Under the pieces are notes generated by a model. That model saw nothing but the letters and a program-made list of their open reading frames with translations, did no database searches and was not told where the DNA came from. The translations under genes were made by a program, and so were the position numbers. From Macrotis lagotis (lineage: Eukaryota; Chordata; Mammalia; Peramelemorphia; Peramelidae), in the NCBI RefSeq assembly GCF_037893015.1, contig NC_133665.1:21675207-21739206 (forward strand): a DNA stretch of 64,000 nt, in the 5' to 3' direction. Each line of letters begins with the position of its first letter. Positions within the stretch are counted from its first letter, which is position 1. Below are positions 36,820-48,489 of the stretch, one piece after another.

Positions 36820-36914
36820 GCCCGTGAGGCGGAGCCTCCGCTACTCTCTTCCATCTCCCACAGAAAGAAGCCCCCTCCGGCAAGAGTCCGGCTTCCAAGG
36901 CGTCCAAAAAGCCC

Positions 36915-37022
36915 GGGCCCTCCAAGTCGCCGGGGCCCTCCAAGTCGCCGGGGCCCTCCAAGTCGCCCGGGCCCTCCAAGTCGCCCGGGCCCTCCAAGTC
37001 GCCCAGGCCCTCCAAGTCACCC
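36915..37022 (+). repeat. 18-bp tandem repeat, six units
   Basis: The unit GGGCCCTCCAAGTCGCCG (or ending CCC) occurs six times head to tail, with two more degenerate units to 37058. The period is a multiple of three. In the TXN frame the unit reads G-P-S-K-S-P. Units 1-5 differ only at the last base; unit 6 has two further changes. Confidence 0.9.
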
Positions 37023-37289
37023 TCGGTTTCCAAACCGGCCGGGGCTTCCAAGTCGGGCGCCGCACCCCCCAGGTCCCCCTCGCCTCCCAAGCCGCCCAGA
37101 TCCAGGATCTTCGGGATCTTCAAAGCCGCCAGGTCCTCCCCGGTCCGCCAGCCCGCCCAGCCCGGCGCCTCCCCGACGCCGCCTCCGTCCCCGCCTCCGC
37201 AGGCCCGGCCGCCCCGCGACAAGTCTCCCGTGCTCAGGCTCTTTCTGCATTCCAAGGAGCCCTCGCCTCCCCGGCAGCCCGCGCCCCCC

Positions 37290-37361
37290 GAGCAGCCCCC
37301 CGAGCAACCCCCCGAGCAGCCCCCCGAGCAGCCCCCCGAGCAGCCCCCCGAGCAGCCCGCG
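37290..37361 (+). repeat. 12-bp tandem repeat, about six units
   Basis: GAGCAGCCCCCC repeats five to six times, with one CAA in place of CAG and a GCG variant at the end. Three diverged relatives continue to about 37409. In the TXN frame it reads E-Q-P-P. The period again preserves the reading frame. Confidence 0.9.
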
Positions 37362-37418
37362 CCCCCCGAGCAGCCCCCGCCTTCCGAGCAGCCCGCGCCC
37401 CCCGAGTCGCCTGAAAAA

Positions 37419-37442
37419 ATGGTGAAGCAGATCGAGAGCAAG
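37419..37442 (+). CDS. TXN: TXN coding exon 1 (residues 1-8)
   Basis: The ATG at 37419 opens MVKQIESK, the conserved vertebrate thioredoxin N-terminus, and a GTAAGA donor follows at 37443. The start context is strong (A at -3, G at +4). It is the first ATG of any frame downstream of the TATA box, which supports it as the main start. The frame is also open upstream to a TGA at 36825, so an N-terminally longer product is possible but not shown. The exon ends at phase 0. Confidence 0.95.
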
Positions 37443-38079
37443 GTAAGAGGGCGGGAGGGACCCGCGGGGACCCCGACCCCTGCCCCTCTCCTCAGCCGTG
37501 GGGCCGCCTGTGCCCCAGGCTGGTGCCACCCTCGCTCCTCTACTCCGGGTCCGCCTGGGTGGGCGCGTCCGTGTGGCCGAGGCTCTGCAGTGGAGGCACC
37601 GTCCGGGCCCGGCGGGGCACTGCCCCCCGCCGCCGCCCCTCGCCCCCTCTGCAGATGCGGCCCCCGGCCGGCGGGGCGGGGGCAGTGCGGACAAGGACTT
37701 CACTCCCTGGCCGCGCCGGGCCCGGGGGCGCCAAGGGCGCGGGAGCGGCCGCGGCCCGGGCAAGCCAGCCCCGCTGTGGAAGGCCCGGCCCCGGGGCCAC
37801 CGGAGGAACGGGCCCCGGCCCGCGTGCGGCCCTTCCTCCGCGGCAGCGGGGCGGCTCGGCCCGGACGGGCCACTTCCTCATTCCTCGCCTCACCCGCAGG
37901 GCCCTGGGCTCCTCCGGACTGCCATGCTCTCGCCCCCTGTTGGCGAGGCTCCTTCCCTCCCGCCTGCCCAGTGTGACGTTTGTCTGATGTCTTTTCAGTC
38001 CACTTCCATAATAGTAGTAGTGATTAAAAGTGTTTGGGAGAATGCGAAAGCAATGCTTAAAGATCATAAATGACGCTGG

Positions 38080-39360
38080 GTCAGACGTCCCCACAAGTGA
38101 AACCTCCTGCTTGAAATACCGGGGCTAGCTAGAGCAGTCACAGAAAAAAGAACGCATTTAAGGGCCTCGTAGGTAAAATGGGAAATCGGTATAATGCTTC
38201 CGCCCCAAAAGCGTAGAACTGAATAGGGGAAATAAAATACGATCATCACGATTACTAGCAAGAGCGAAATAGAACACCAGGAAAAAGTCTGGAAGAAGGG
38301 TTTGAAGAAGGAGAGAGAACCGAGGAGGTCAGAGATGGCTTCACAGGACAGAGAGCTTCAGAGTTAGACCCTGGAGGGCCAGAGAGGATTAAAATAAGAA
38401 GACAGGTGGAGGGGAAGTGCAGCGCATGCCACACCAGAAGGTTGGAGAAGAAAACAGGAGCAAGAAGTACTTTCTCTTAAAAACAGTTATTGAAAGAAAA
38501 TATAATGAAACGAGGCTAGAAATGAGGGTAGGGCAAAATTAGAGCTTTGACTGAGTAAATTCCAAGAGGTTTTTTTTGTATTCTATAGAGTCTATAGTAT
38601 GGGCAGTGGAGAGTTCCTAAGTCAACTTTTGTGTGGGTATATCTTCCACCTTTGTAGAAGGTAACTTAATAGTGTTATCATCATTTTGAAGGACCGTCAG
38701 CCATTTTTATAAGAGCCACCTAATATGCTGGAGCCCTCCTGTTGCAATATTTTGTGTAGTAGTTTGGAAATCTTGCTAGAGTACAGCTTACATTTTTGAT
38801 TCATACCCAGCAGTGTGCATTATTTTTTTAATAAATATTTTTATCCACTTCGTTTTAAACCACAATTTGTATTATCGACATCTTCAAACCAAGCCCTTCC
38901 TTGTAGCATTTATTGATTTTTCTAGGAGAAAATACTCTGAAAATTTAACAACCATCTTGAGCTTGTTATATTGTTACTTTATGGCAAGACTTCCAATTCT
39001 AATGTCCTGTGGCCTCACCATTTCCTTTTGCCTTTGGATCACCTGTAATTTTTATTCTGGGATTGTGTTGTTAACCTTAGTCATAACCACATAATGTAAT
39101 CACCGAGAGAATAATGATGTTTTTTAAAAAATCATTTGGGAACTTTGAAAGGACCCTGTAACTGCCCAGGTATAATCCAGGCTGTTTTCTTATTACATAA
39201 TTCTAGGTCCAAGTATATATACAAATTTACAGGCACGCACACGTATTTAGTGATTGGGCTACCTACCATAATATAAGCAATATTCATTATTGATCCACTT
39301 CATCCAGATCTTCTGTAAAATAATGAATTTCACTGAGGAGGCCTAGTAGTATTATGGAAG
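38080..39360 (+). other. TXN intron 1, no feature recognised
   Basis: The sequence leaves the CpG island and is moderately AT-rich. No exon, RNA gene or clear repeat was seen. Confidence 0.4.
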
Positions 39361-39529
39361 GGAGAGAACAAACATTCATTAAGCACCCACTGTATCTAGC
39401 TGTTTGAGGCAGCTAGAGAGTGCAGTGGACTCCTCCCCGAGTTTAAATCTAACTGTGAATCTTGTCAAGTCATCCTTTCATCTGCAAAATGATCTGAAGA
39501 AGGAAACAACAGGTCACTCCAGGATTGCT

Positions 39530-40390
39530 TTTTAAAAAGAGAATATTTTATTTTCTCCCAATTATATGTAAAGTCAATTTTTAACATTCAATTTAAAAAA
39601 ATTGAGTTCCTAATTTTCTCTCTCCCTCATCTACTCCCTCCCTGAGAAAAGCAATTTGATGTAAGTCCTACATTTTCTAGGGGTTTTTTTTAGGGTGTTT
39701 TTTTTTTTTGCAAGGCAAATGGGGTTAAGTGGCTTTCCCAAGGCCACACAGCTAGGTGATTATTAAGTGTCTGAGGCCCGATTTGAACCCAGGTAACTCC
39801 TGACTCCAGGGCCGGCGCTTTATCCACTGCGCCACCTAGCTGCCCCCATGCAATTTCAATCATGCAAAACATGATCTGTCATGCTGTGAAAGAAGACATA
39901 GTACCAGTGCGGGGGGTGGGGGGGGACACAAAAAATACAGAGAACATCTATCTGCATTCAGACTCCCATCAGTTCTTTTTCTGGAGGTGCATAGCATTTT
40001 TCATCGAGTCCTTCGCAATTAATTGTCTTGGATCCTTGTATTGCTGAAATTTGTTAAGTTGTTCACAGTTGATCACCATACAGTATTGCTTTTTGTTCAC
40101 TTTGTATCAGTTCATTTGTTTTTCTAGTTTTTTTTAAATCCACCTGCTTTTCTTATAGCACAGTGAAATTCCATCAGACGTATATTTCAACTTGTTCAGC
40201 CATTCCTCAGTTGATGGGTAGCCCCACAATTTCCAATTCTTTACCACTACAAAAGAGTTAAATATTTTAGTAATCAGCTGGTTACTGTTAATATATTCCA
40301 TTTCATTGGGAGAGGGCATCTTTGTTGTTTCTTGCACCTAGCCTTTTGTCTCCTTAATGATTTGATGATGAAAAACCCTATTTTTCAATA
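39530..40390 (-). mobile_element. Old LINE fragment in TXN intron 1, reverse
   Basis: Read in reverse, 40134-40337 gives a decayed L1 ORF2 C-terminal stretch (KNWK....EWLNK type). The remainder is the matching 3' UTR-like sequence, split by SINE copy 14. Confidence 0.6.
39683..39846 (-). mobile_element. Marsupial CORE-SINE, copy 14, in TXN intron 1
   Basis: A reverse, full-length copy close to the consensus. It interrupts a minus-strand LINE fragment that continues on both sides. Confidence 0.9.
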
Positions 40391-40475
40391 TTTTTTTAAT
40401 CATTTGGGTATACATATCAAACCCTGCCAATAGATTTCTTTACCTTTTCAAGTATAATGGCAAAGTTTTTCAATT

Positions 40476-40480
<5 letters not shown>

Positions 40481-40521
<41 letters not shown>

Positions 40522-40653
40522 CAAGGCAGTGGCATTAAATGATCTGTCCAAGGAAACTTAGCTAGGTAAGTTTTAAGTGTCTTGAGGTGAAATTTGAATT
40601 TAGGTCCTCAGGGCCAGTTAGTTCTCTATCCACTGCGCCACCTAGCTGTCCCC
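40481..40653 (-). mobile_element. Marsupial CORE-SINE, copy 15, in TXN intron 1
   Basis: A diverged reverse copy with an unusually long pure T run of about 40 bases (poly-A tail on the element strand). TTAGCTTT flanks both sides. Confidence 0.85.
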
Positions 40654-41335
40654 TTCCACTTAGCTTTAAAAAGGAACTTCTGTTTCATTAGTAACCAGAA
40701 TGTTAATATGAATGTAGTGAATTTCCTTCAATTGTGTATCAATTCCTTTATTGGACATCAAGAGTACTAGCTACTAACATTTTTCAATCTGAGGAGATAA
40801 TTCTTATTCTTTCCCCTTTTTCCTACTTCTGCCACAGTTACTGTGGGAGTCATAGAACTGTAGCCCAATAGTATTATTTTATATGGATAGCTGTGGACAA
40901 AAAATGTCATCAGAGTGACCAGTTTTCTGCTGGTGACCTTCTCTGTACCTTAACCATGATGGCTTTTTATTGAAAGACTTCCTAGCTTGGTAGAATCTGC
41001 CAAAATTTGTTTTATACTGGCATAAATTTCCAGAATCTAGGATTACTTACACACTATAATGAATGATACCTGTAGTTGGATCACAGATTTAAAATTGAGA
41101 AAACCCTCATTTATAGATGAGGAGATAGAAAGAATGGAGGCCTAGTTAATAAGTTATCATAGTTTATTCTAAAGCTATAGGATCAGAAAGAATGGTATAG
41201 CTGTATGAATAGGGAGATGGACACAAGTCAGAAGGGCTAAAGTAACTGAACTTACTCTGAGATATTGTGACTTTTTCAAGTCACAAGTCCTTTTCAAGAA
41301 GCCTGGTGTATTGAAAAGAGTACTGTCCTGGTTGT

Positions 41336-41490
41336 TTGTTTGTTTTTTTTTTTGCAAGGCAAATGGGGTTAAGTGGCTTGCCCAAGGCCACACAGCTAGG
41401 TAATTATTAAGTGTCTGAGGCCAGACTTGAACCCAGGTACTCCTGGCTCCAGGGCTGGTGCTCCATCCACTGTACCACCTAACCGCCCTG
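41336..41490 (-). mobile_element. Marsupial CORE-SINE, copy 16, in TXN intron 1
   Basis: A reverse copy with TGTCCTGGTT on both sides (41324-41333 and 41491-41500). Confidence 0.9.
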
Positions 41491-42404
41491 TGTCCTGGTT
41501 TTTGAATCCAGGCCTTGCCTCTTATTAATTTGTCATTACATATCAAATATTTCATGTCATTACACCATTCAGCCTCTATGGCCTCATTTATAAAGTGAGG
41601 TTCTACTTCCACCAAATGGACTTGTGATTGGAAAATGCTTTTGCATATGTAAAAATGTAAGATCTTAAATTTTGTTTTTTTGTGAGCCTCATTTCCTCCT
41701 TGAAAGGATTATATGTGGTAGCATTAATCATGGGTAGTATTTCTAGATTTCAGCAAGGTTCTAAAATGTTGGCTAGAATGATAAATGAATTCATCTTGTT
41801 GAGTCACCAAACTACTTCCAAAATATTGCTGACAATTTAGTGTCATAGAAATAAGTACTTGGTATCATCATGTTGTTTGAATATTTCTAAAGATTATTTG
41901 GATGGTGCCAGAAATAGGCCATCAAATTTTCAGATGCCTAGTTAACTCAGAAGAATAGCTAACAAGTTGGTTAAGACAGTAATTCAAAAAGACCTGATAG
42001 GCTAGGATGGTGAATCAAGATAAGTTGAAATATAGTGGGGATAAATATAATGTTCTAGCACTTGGGTCTATTGTAAGTAAATTAAAGAAAATCAATTGTC
42101 TAAGTACAGGGTGGGGGGAGGCTAACATTATTAATAAAGTTGATTTTTTGAAAATTGATGAATTTTTTGATAAATCATGGATTAAAAATTTAATAAGAAT
42201 CAACCCATGGAAGCTAAAACAGTTTTCGTAAATTGTGTTAGGCTATTCAAAATGAGGGAGGAGATAGATAATCCTTTGCTAGAATAATCATTCCTGTATA
42301 AAGCTTTGGTCAAGTATGTCTTGGCCAGAGTGCTTAGAAGTTCAAATTCTTCTGGTATTCAGGGCTTTCAGTCTTTTATTCTATTTTCTACTTATCTCTA
42401 ATTG

Positions 42405-42620
42405 TTGTTCAGTTGTGTCTGATTATTTGTAATGCTATTTGGGGTTTGCTGGATTTTCTTCTACAGCCAATTTTGTAGGTAGATGAGAAAATTAAAAAGT
42501 GTCAAGTGACTTACCCAGGGTCACAGTTAATATGTGTCTTGAGATCAGATTTGAACTCAGGAAGTATTCATGTCACTAGCCTGGCATTGCAATCACTGAG
42601 AGATATACCTAGATGCCCTC
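42405..42620 (-). mobile_element. Older CORE-SINE with GTTGTTCAGTTGTGTC end
   Basis: A decayed reverse CORE-SINE of a different subfamily. It starts with GTTGTTCAGTTGTGTCTGAT, passes through AGATGAGAAAATT and GTGACTTACCCAGGGTCACA, and ends in a tRNA-like head. The same subfamily appears at 63728-63925. Confidence 0.7.
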
Positions 42621-43524
42621 TCAAATTAAATTTAAGGAAAGTTGAACTATTCTTCTACTTGAACATGGTACATTACATTTCCCCTATTGTGTTTTATATC
42701 CTTGGAATTTTCTTTCTTTTGGCCTTCTGAAATCCTTTTTTTCCTTTAAAGCCAAATCAAATGTCACCCCTTCTATGATCACCTCCACTCCAGATGCTAT
42801 AGAGACAGTTTCTCTTCAGACCACATGTAACTGTTTTTGTTTTGTAACATTGTGTACTTGGACGACAATGAGTATCATGCCGAGCTTTGATGACTGTGAG
42901 GGACTATGTCATATCCAAACTTTCTGACTTTTCTATTGCATAGAGTACAATTTTCTGTAAACAGTGGGTAGCTAATAAACATTGTATTCTGACTAGGTCA
43001 CTTCCTGTGTAATAAGGACAGTACCCAGTTTTGGATGAAACAGATACATAGAGAGGCTTGAATTTGAACAAAGGAAGATGACCAGGATAGTAATATGACT
43101 TCAAATTCTGCTAGCTGGATTAGACTTCTATTTCTTGGCTCCGGAGGATAGAATGAGGCACAGTGGTGGGAAGTTTGAGAGAGGTAGGTGTAGATGAGAA
43201 AAACCCATGGAAGCTAAATTATGTTAAGATTTCTTACCAGAGAGATATAAAATTTGAATGAATTATTTATCTCTGTAGGACAAGGATGTTTATTATAAAT
43301 TTGACATTTAAAGCAGGTTTTCTGATGTCTATTAAAGTATGAGTGGCCAGTATAGATCAGAAGACTCTGAAGTTCTTTTTTGGGTCATGGACTCCTTTGG
43401 CAATCTGAAGCCAATGAATTCCTCCTCAGAATGTTTTTTAATGCATAAAATAGGATTAAAGAGAAAAATTTTGTGCAAGTATAAAGATAGATTTGTTTTT
43501 TAATAGTTCAGATACTTTGGTTTA

Positions 43525-43700
43525 AGAATCCCTACTCTAGAGTCAGGATCTAGGATCAGATCCTGCCCTTGCTTCTTTTACTGCCTTGTGTGACTTTGAC
43601 TAAGTTACTTTAACCTAGTTGGGCTTCAGTTTCTTCACATGTGAAATAAAGGGGTTGGACATATGGTCTCTGAAATTTCTTTCCAACTCTAGATGTGATC
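43525..43700 (+). mobile_element. MIR-type SINE in TXN intron 1
   Basis: TGTGTGACTTTGACTAAGTT, then CTTCAGTTTCTTCACATGTG and AAGGGGTTGGACATATGG form the MIR core and tail. Confidence 0.65.
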
Positions 43701-44449
43701 TAAGAAATGTTGTATTCTTATCTAGTTATGAGCTGGAGAAAAATGTTGGAAATGAAGATATTTAGTTATTGTGAGTACTCTGCTGGGTGTACTTGTCAGA
43801 GTGTGGTCAGGATACCTAGATTTAGGGACAACACTAGATATATTAACATTTTACTTACCTAGAATCTTGGCTATTAGGCAACTTCATTCAGAATATACAG
43901 AATCCACCAGTAAATAGAAGTTTTTTTGAGCTTTTTTTGTCCATGAATCCTCAGTCCCAAGCATGATCCCTTATATCTAATAAGGAGGTGCTTGATATAT
44001 GAACTGAACAAGTGGAGAAACTAGAAATCAACAAAAAAGGCTTCTGTGCAGGCAATAAGTTTGTCTGTAGTACCCAAGTCAATATTAAAGTGACGCAGGT
44101 ACTACAATTAAATGATACCTGATAGATAGCCATGGAGGACCAGGAAAAGCAGGAACCCAAGAACATGGCTCCCAGAGAGCACATGGGACAGGTTCTCAAA
44201 GCATTGCAGCACAGGACCTCACTTAGTGACTCCTTTGCCTTTAGCCATAATCGACTATTCTTTCTGGTTCTTATCTCCCTTAGCTATGCAGTGTGTTTTT
44301 ATTTAAGTTCCCAGTAGGTGCACAAAATTGAGAGAGGAAGCCTTATTGCATGGGGATTCATTCTAGGTAATTAGATGTTGATTTTTCTACCAGGAGTGTT
44401 TATTTCCCTGGTAATTACATTCAAAGACTTTTTTTTAAAAACTACCCAA

Positions 44450-44580
44450 CATTTATTAAGCATGTACTATGTGCTAGGCCCTGGGCTAAGTAAGTGCTAA
44501 GGAGAAAAAGAAAGGTTAAAAGCACCCTGCCTTATTCAAGAAACTAATAGAGAGGAGACAATATGCAAACAACTCAGCAC
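44450..44580 (+). mobile_element. L2-like fragment in TXN intron 1
   Basis: TTTATTAAGCATGTACTATG and GCTAGGCCCTGGGCTAAG are the L2 3' end pattern. Confidence 0.55.
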
Positions 44581-44729
44581 AAACTTTAGTAGATTACAGA
44601 ATCAGTTAGGATTATGGATCATAAATGTAGTCAGAACTTTTCTAGTTCAGTTCTCATTAACTTAGAAATGAAGAAACTGAGGCCCAAGGTCATCATGTCT
44701 AAGTTTAAAGTTATTTTCTTTCCATGACT

Positions 44730-45600
44730 ACAGAGTCATTGACCATCAGTAGATTATTTACAAGGATTAATTGTTGGGAGAGTCTTCTTTAAGTGTTGCC
44801 TTCAGTTTGGTTCCTATTAAAAACACCTGAGGAACATACTTGAGGCCAATATACTGTGTTTAAAAAAACCTAATAAATTGCAGAAACAATATTGCACCAA
44901 AGTACAGTTTAGTCAAGGCAGAAGCCTAAGTAAAAATGTATCATATTAAAATTTTAATCTAAAAGAATTAGAATTGGATCAGAAGGTAAGAGAAATAGAG
45001 GGTCTTCTTTGCAGCATTTATTCTAGTATAAAATGTTAAATGTTGCCTTTTAAAGTGACTACAATTTAAATTTAAGTTGTGGGTGTTGGAAAACTCAGTA
45101 GGTCAATTATCTTTTTTCCCTTTGGAAGGTTTGTTTATACTATGTATAGTAAGTGATACAGATACTGTAATGATACTTAGTCAGTAATTGCAGATGACTT
45201 CAGAAGCCTGAAAGCTGATGTTCAGTTAATTTATTAAGCCCTTTACTACTTGAGTAAAATGAAGAAACACAACTTGATAAACTAAATAAGTTATTTTTAG
45301 AAGTACCAGGAAGAATTTATCCAAAGAGAGCTTAAAAGGGGCTCATTGCAGAAGATCTGATATTTTTATTTCTTTTGGAGACCTGGGGCAAGAAAAATGA
45401 TAAGGTTTATGAGCAAGGTTTATGATGAAATTCCTACATAACTACTAGTGGTAGTGATATTCTTTACTTGGAGATTAATGTGGGTTGTACTAACAGAGGA
45501 CTTAAAAATAGCTTTCTTCAATTTGATCTAGATTTTCCTAAATATTAGGATTATGTAAAGAAACTACTCCTTTACATAGAATGGTGACCTTTCCCTCCCT
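44730..45600 (+). other. TXN intron 1 end, no feature recognised
   Basis: Unique-looking AT-rich intron. The pyrimidine tract before exon 2 is CCCTCCCTCCTTCCTTC. Confidence 0.4.
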
Positions 45601-45614
45601 CCTTCCTTCTATAG

Positions 45615-45719
45615 GAAAACTTTGACTCAGAATTGAAAAATGCTGGAGGAAAATTAGTAGTAGTTGACTTCTCAGCCACATGGTGTGGACCATGCAAAAT
45701 GATCAAGCCTTTCTTTCAT
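45615..45719 (+). CDS. TXN: TXN coding exon 2 (residues 9-43, WCGPC active site)
   Basis: The exon is preceded by a pyrimidine-rich acceptor ending TATAG and followed by GTAAGTATG. It encodes 35 residues, including the buried Asp26, Trp31 and the redox pair Cys32 and Cys35 in WCGPC, followed by Lys36 and Pro40. In the family, Cys32 attacks the substrate disulfide, Cys35 resolves the mixed disulfide, and Asp26 helps set the thiol pKa. Length and phase match the mammalian exon. The first residues (ENFDSEL) differ from the human TAFQEAL, which is ordinary divergence at a variable surface helix. Confidence 0.97.
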
Positions 45720-46289
45720 GTAAGTATGAAGCTCTTTCTATTTAAAAGAGAAACTAAATGTCCATGATAGTGTTTGTTTTTGTTTCTTAAAATTTCTTAA
45801 GGAGACCTTTGAAATAAAATAACTGATTGATCTGTAATGTATATCATTTATTTGGGAAGAAAAGATTTTGATGCTTCTATATGATAAATATCAAAATGTA
45901 ATCTTTTGCTATTGGCTCTATTAAAGGCCTAAAAAATCATCTCTCAATTTAACAATTTATATTGGCTATAATTCTGAGAATTAGGTTATGCCTTATTTGT
46001 GGCTGCTTTTTTAGAAGTTAATTTGAAATTTTTCTAAATTAGTTTCTTTTAAAGCCTTAAACTTGGACCATAATTTAGAATCTAAGTCCACCATTTTGTC
46101 CCTCTGTTTAGAAACTGATTTGAAGGAGATTTTAAAATAATTGGACCTGGTGTAAATATTAAGTGGGTTACTGGAGAAGGTTTAACTTATTCTCCACTTT
46201 GAGATATTGCTTCTTAACTGTTGTCTTCAATTAGCTATTTTTAAGAGTACATCCTCTTAGTTATTACTGTTATTATTTTCATTTAACAG

Positions 46290-46349
46290 TCACTTGGTGA
46301 AAAGTTCCCAGATGTGATCTTCATAGAAGTGGATGTAGATGACTGTCAG
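46290..46349 (+). CDS. TXN: TXN coding exon 3 (residues 44-63)
   Basis: A 60-nt exon lies between a TTTAACAG acceptor and a GTAAGTAG donor. It encodes the segment after the active-site helix and the central beta strand, ending in the acidic run DVDDCQ. Cys62, one of the regulatory non-active-site cysteines of vertebrate thioredoxin, is present. Both ends are phase 0, so an isoform lacking this exon would stay in frame. Confidence 0.96.
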
Positions 46350-48489
46350 GTAAGTAGTTGAAAGGTATCTTGGTAATGGAGGCAATTTTTTTTTCCTTCA
46401 AATTCAGGGTAATAGGAGAATAATTATATTTATAATAATAATATTTATGTGGATTATAATTAAAATCATAACTAGTTTCTTAGATTAAAATACCCTGTAG
46501 TAATTGGTAAGATCAGATATTTATAGCTGTTATTTTTTCAGGGACATTACAGATGATATACTAAAATTGGTACAGACTTTTGTCCTGAGAAATTCATTTT
46601 TTAAAACATCTAAAGGCTTTCTAGAGTTAAAGACGGGGAATCACTGGCTTTTCAAAGTTAGATATCAAGAACTCTTATTTCTCTCCCTCCTCTGCCATCC
46701 TCCTGCCCTCTCACTGCCTTAGAGCCCTAAGAATTATTAACTTAGTAAAATGTAATTTGAATTAGGTCTTAAGTTTTATCTCTAGCTTTGTCCTTGAGGG
46801 ATGCTGCTCCATAACTGACCAGGGTAACAAGTTTAGAAAGAAGTATGAGGCAATATATTCTTTTAAAGTTCTTCTATCTGTGATAACAGAGTGGTCAGCC
46901 TGAAGAATCCGATGTTTAGAAGAATAAAGACAAGAGCTATAGGCAGAATTTGAGCCAGATAGGACGAATGGAGAAAACAGAACACCAGCAGCTGAGTCAT
47001 GTCAGCAGTCATTCCCAGCAAAGTCTTTAAAAAGATGCTATTCCCTAGACCTGTCTGTGGCACACCTTACTGCCTGCTAGGTTAATTAGACTCCCTTAGG
47101 TGTGGCAATTGAGGCCCAGATGGGTTAAGTGATTCGCCCAAGGTCACAAGGATCAGCAGAGATTTGAAGTCAGGTTCTTGAATTTTCAAATTAATGCTCT
47201 TTTCAGTTTGCCAGTTTGTCTCCCCTTGAAAGCAATAATAATTCATCCAAAATGTAATTTTAATTATATATTATTATATCAGAATTTTGATTGTATAAAC
47301 TCAATCACAAGAGTAAATTCAATAGGTCAATCTAACAGATATTTACTAAGCATTCAAATATGTGTCCATTCCTATGGAATTTTAAAAATAAGAATTTATT
47401 GTCTCAACATTAGGAGAAGGAAAAGGAATGATTAGCATTTTTTGATTATGGTACTTTGGGGATCTTGACTATTAGCACTCAAAACCTCGCAAAGCACTTA
47501 ATGGAAAATGACAAAACAAATTAATGCTAAATTCATTTGATCTTCTTGGGTAAGGCAAACACATGCATACAAGCATTTAAATTATGCCTCTTGTATAAAA
47601 CACTTAAATATTGTATTTAAACATTGAAAGTACTCAATAAGTATTTCCACATAAAAAGAAAAGGATACTTAAGATAACATTTTTTTAAGTAGAAAATTTA
47701 GCATGTAAATTTAAGATAAATTTTGTGATAGGGAAGGCACTAAATTCTGAATTCTGTACCTAAAAAATAGATGAGCAAAGCATAGGCATAAGTGAAATTT
47801 TCTGAAAATGAATAAGATCACATTCCCAATATCAAGATAAAATAGAATTAATTTCCAGTATTTGGAAGAGAAGTTCCTTCTACCTTGCCCATCTTGGTTG
47901 GGAAGGACTGGATCTTGAGCAACACCCTCATACTGCATTTGGTAGGTAGAGAAGATTTAATAAAGCTTGCTTATTTTGGCAAGGAGCTAAATTTATAAGG
48001 GAAGTTATTAAAAGTTAAAGCAAAATGCTTTATCTAAGTTCACACATGTGTTATTAGCTAAGCCAGACCTAGACAACAACTGGGCTCCAGTCTTAGAGAT
48101 GCTTTATTTTATCTCCTTTATTATGTATGTGTTATGATTTCCCCTAAAAATCTCACTTGTATAAAACAGTGTATTATGGCCCATAATTGATATTTTTCAG
48201 TGTACTTCCACTATAACAAAGGGTAGCATCCCTTTGCTAATGCTTCTTGGCATACATGAATCTCTTCAGGTTTCAATTTGGAGCTACATTGGAAGTACAA
48301 ATGCACTCCTCTGTGTGTGCTCCAAGTGGATCTTTAAAGCCACAGTAGTGAGAAAAATTAATCTGAGAATGAAGTCAGGTCGGAAAGTATAGAACTGTCT
48401 CAGCTAATTACAGAATTTAAATTTCAGTAGCTGTGAAGTACAATCTAGACTTGGTAGGTTTTGAAGATTCTTGTGGAGAATTGGCATTT

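Larger units (their letters stand above)
36842..37418 (+). other. Long GC-rich TXN leader, open in the TXN frame, Pro/Ser/Lys/Glu/Gln-rich if translated
   Basis: Between the predicted start of transcription and the TXN ATG lie about 577 nt without any ATG. In the TXN frame the last upstream stop is TGA at 36825, leaving about 197 open codons. Read in that frame, the region has a Lys-Ser-Pro repeat (36915-37022), a basic middle with a short RIFGIF-like hydrophobic patch (near 37098-37118), and a Pro-Pro-Glu-Gln repeat (37290-37361) that runs directly into MVKQIESK. A good splice acceptor (CTCTTCCATCTCCCACAG, ending at 36863) would allow entry from an upstream exon at phase 0. Either a plain 5' UTR or an N-terminal extension is possible. 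All frames are open in this GC-rich DNA, so openness alone proves little. Confidence 0.5.
35990..37985. promoter_or_regulatory. CpG island over TXN promoter, exon 1 and start of intron 1
   Basis: GC content rises sharply here against an AT-rich surround, with dense CG dinucleotides, GC boxes (such as CCCCGCCCC near 36154) and long G and C runs. All six frames are open over hundreds of bases because stop codons are rare in such sequence. I treat the resulting long ORFs as shadows, except for the one in frame with TXN, which is discussed separately. Confidence 0.9.

Noticed and set aside
35949-36854. 301-codon minus-strand ORF opposite the TXN promoter
   Set aside because: Low-complexity Pro/Gly/Arg composition reflects GC content. 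It overlaps the TATA box and has no domain.
36791-37414. 207-codon + ORF with Ala-Leu-Gln-Val repeats
   Set aside because: It is the other-frame reading of the 18-bp and 12-bp repeats, opens with TTG and is out of frame with TXN.
36797-37763. Minus ORFs of 214 and 248 codons rich in Gly and Cys or Leu
   Set aside because: They are antisense readings of the same tandem repeats and GC-rich exon 1 region.
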